The notes under the pieces were generated by a model that was not told where the DNA came from, did not search any database, and saw nothing but the letters and a program-made list of their open reading frames with translations. This document shows positions 63,465 through 64,000 of a stretch of DNA of 64,000 nt, one piece after another. The DNA is from Paracoccaceae bacterium (lineage in GTDB: Bacteria; Pseudomonadota; Alphaproteobacteria; Rhodobacterales; Rhodobacteraceae). The position numbers and the translations under genes were made by a program. Numbering within the stretch: position 1 is the first letter of the stretch; the number at the start of each line of letters is the position of its first letter. The stretch lies in assembly GCA_027486345.1 (NCBI GenBank), contig JAIXPH010000030.1, positions 1-64,000 of the forward strand, read 5' to 3'.

Positions 63465-63875
63465 ATGTCGCATGAGCTTCCCGAGTTCTTTTTTCGCATT
63501 CGTGAGAATGGCGCGACCGTCTTTCGCGTCGATACCGAAAACCGGCAGCGCCGGATCGAGATGGACGAGATCGCTGTCGTCAACATCAAGAACGGCCAGA
63601 TCAAGCCCCATGGCAGCCATGAGCTGACCGAGGCAGAGCAGACCGCCATCCGCGACTGGATGGCCGAGCGGATCGCCATTCTGGCCCGGCGCGACATGGA
63701 TGACATCCACCGCGCGGTGGATCACCTGAACCTGACCGCGCAATGGGTGCAGTCACGCGCCACGGACGCGCAGTTGGAAGAGGTGACGGACACCCTGCTT
63801 CTGACCATGCACGACCTGCGCTCGGCGCTGGTCAAGCGCAAGGCGGAACGGTTGATGAAGAAGGCGGCAGAATAG
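63465..63875 (+). CDS. Conserved hypothetical protein
   Basis: A 136-residue soluble protein starting MSHELPEFFFRIRENGATVFRVDTENR (first residues). A short beta-rich N-terminal half (EIAVVNIKNGQIKPHG) is followed by a helical, charged C-terminal half (IRDWMAERIAILARRD, TMHDLRSALVKRKAERL). Similar proteins occur in Rhodobacterales; no function is known to me. The start is ATG at 63465; a TTG one codon upstream is possible. Confidence 0.72.
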   Translation: MSHELPEFFFRIRENGATVFRVDTENRQRRIEMDEIAVVNIKNGQIKPHGSHELTEAEQTAIRDWMAERIAILARRDMDDIHRAVDHLNLTAQWVQSRATDAQLEEVTDTLLLTMHDLRSALVKRKAERLMKKAAE

Positions 63876-63905
63876 GCCGGGACGCGGCGGCGGGGCGGGC
63901 GGCGC

Positions 63906-64000
63906 TCAGGCCCGCCCCACCTTCAACCAGAAGCGCGCCATCAAAAGACCTGCGGCCACGGCCAGCCCGATCACAAGCCCCAGCCACAAGCCCACGCCGC
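63906..64000 (-). CDS. MATE-family efflux transporter, C-terminal 30 residues
   Basis: The minus strand, from the window edge to TGA at 63906-63908, reads GVGLWLGLVIGLAVAAGLL then MARFWLKVGRA. A hydrophobic GLWLGL helix with a short basic tail is the usual end of NorM-like MATE multidrug exporters. The rest lies outside the window, so the family is a cautious call. Confidence 0.55.
   Translation of the reverse strand, partial: GVGLWLGLVIGLAVAAGLLMARFWLKVGRA

Overview
The window is about 64 kb of GC-rich chromosomal DNA from an alphaproteobacterium of the Rhodobacteraceae (Rhodobacter/Gemmobacter/Tabrizicola-like). Evidence: a circularly permuted two-piece ssrA gene whose tag reads ANDNRAPVALAA, a tRNA-His with A73 and no encoded G-1, a GTTC-N7-GTTC SOS box in front of mmcB, a trgA-trgB pair, an LdtR-type regulator, and family-typical small proteins. 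No exact species is claimed. No CRISPR array, prophage or conjugation genes were seen.

Layout. 0-1.6 kb: an IS3-family element (left edge, minus strand) has inserted into an IS66-family element, removing the 5' part of its transposase. 1.9 kb: tRNA-Ser(GGA). 2.2-6.5 kb: minus-strand operon cysK, mscS-type channel, alaX. 6.7-8.2 kb: xanthine/urate-type NCS2 permease behind a structured leader that may be a xanthine riboswitch. 8.3-10.5 kb: class III aminotransferase and a GntR/FCD regulator sharing TTGATCAA-type operator candidates. 10.6-24.5 kb: a large carbohydrate locus. Its minus-strand operon is SBP, two permeases, UgpC-like ATPase, GH2 beta-mannosidase, TIM-barrel isomerase, Gfo/Idh dehydrogenase and GH43; a divergent plus-strand operon is LacI regulator, second TIM-barrel protein and second Gfo/Idh dehydrogenase. 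A promoter with an overlapping inverted repeat lies between them.

24.6-37.2 kb: Kef-type antiporter, a 957-residue one-TM protein with GspL/PilM-like and PilP/GspC-like ends, a SIMPL protein, metY, two MBL-fold exported proteins (the second at 39 kb), a class V aminotransferase, acuI, an orphan polyamine-type binding protein and a GNAT enzyme. 37.2-37.5 kb: ssrA with a good promoter. 37.6-49.4 kb: FAD-linked oxidase, photolyase, cfa, trgA, trgB, cobT and cobS (divergent), tex, a DUF4405-type membrane protein.

49.5-53.1 kb: glycerate kinase translationally coupled to a KdgK-like protein that has lost its catalytic motif, an AGE-family epimerase, tRNA-His. 53.2-56.2 kb: small conserved protein, SOS-boxed mmcB, a highly structured intergenic RNA candidate (possibly 6S), and the minus-strand run ribE, a degenerate ribH, nusB and a small membrane protein. 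56.4-61.0 kb: capsule genes kpsS, a KpsD/Wza-like lipoprotein and kpsC. 61.2-64.0 kb: ldtR-like regulator, sdhE, aspC, a conserved hypothetical gene and the 3' end of a MATE transporter.

The strongest candidates for something new are the paired Gfo/Idh plus TIM-barrel glycoside locus, the RibH-like and KdgK-like pseudoenzymes embedded in otherwise normal operons, the GspL-PilP-like fusion, and the structured RNA beside mmcB.
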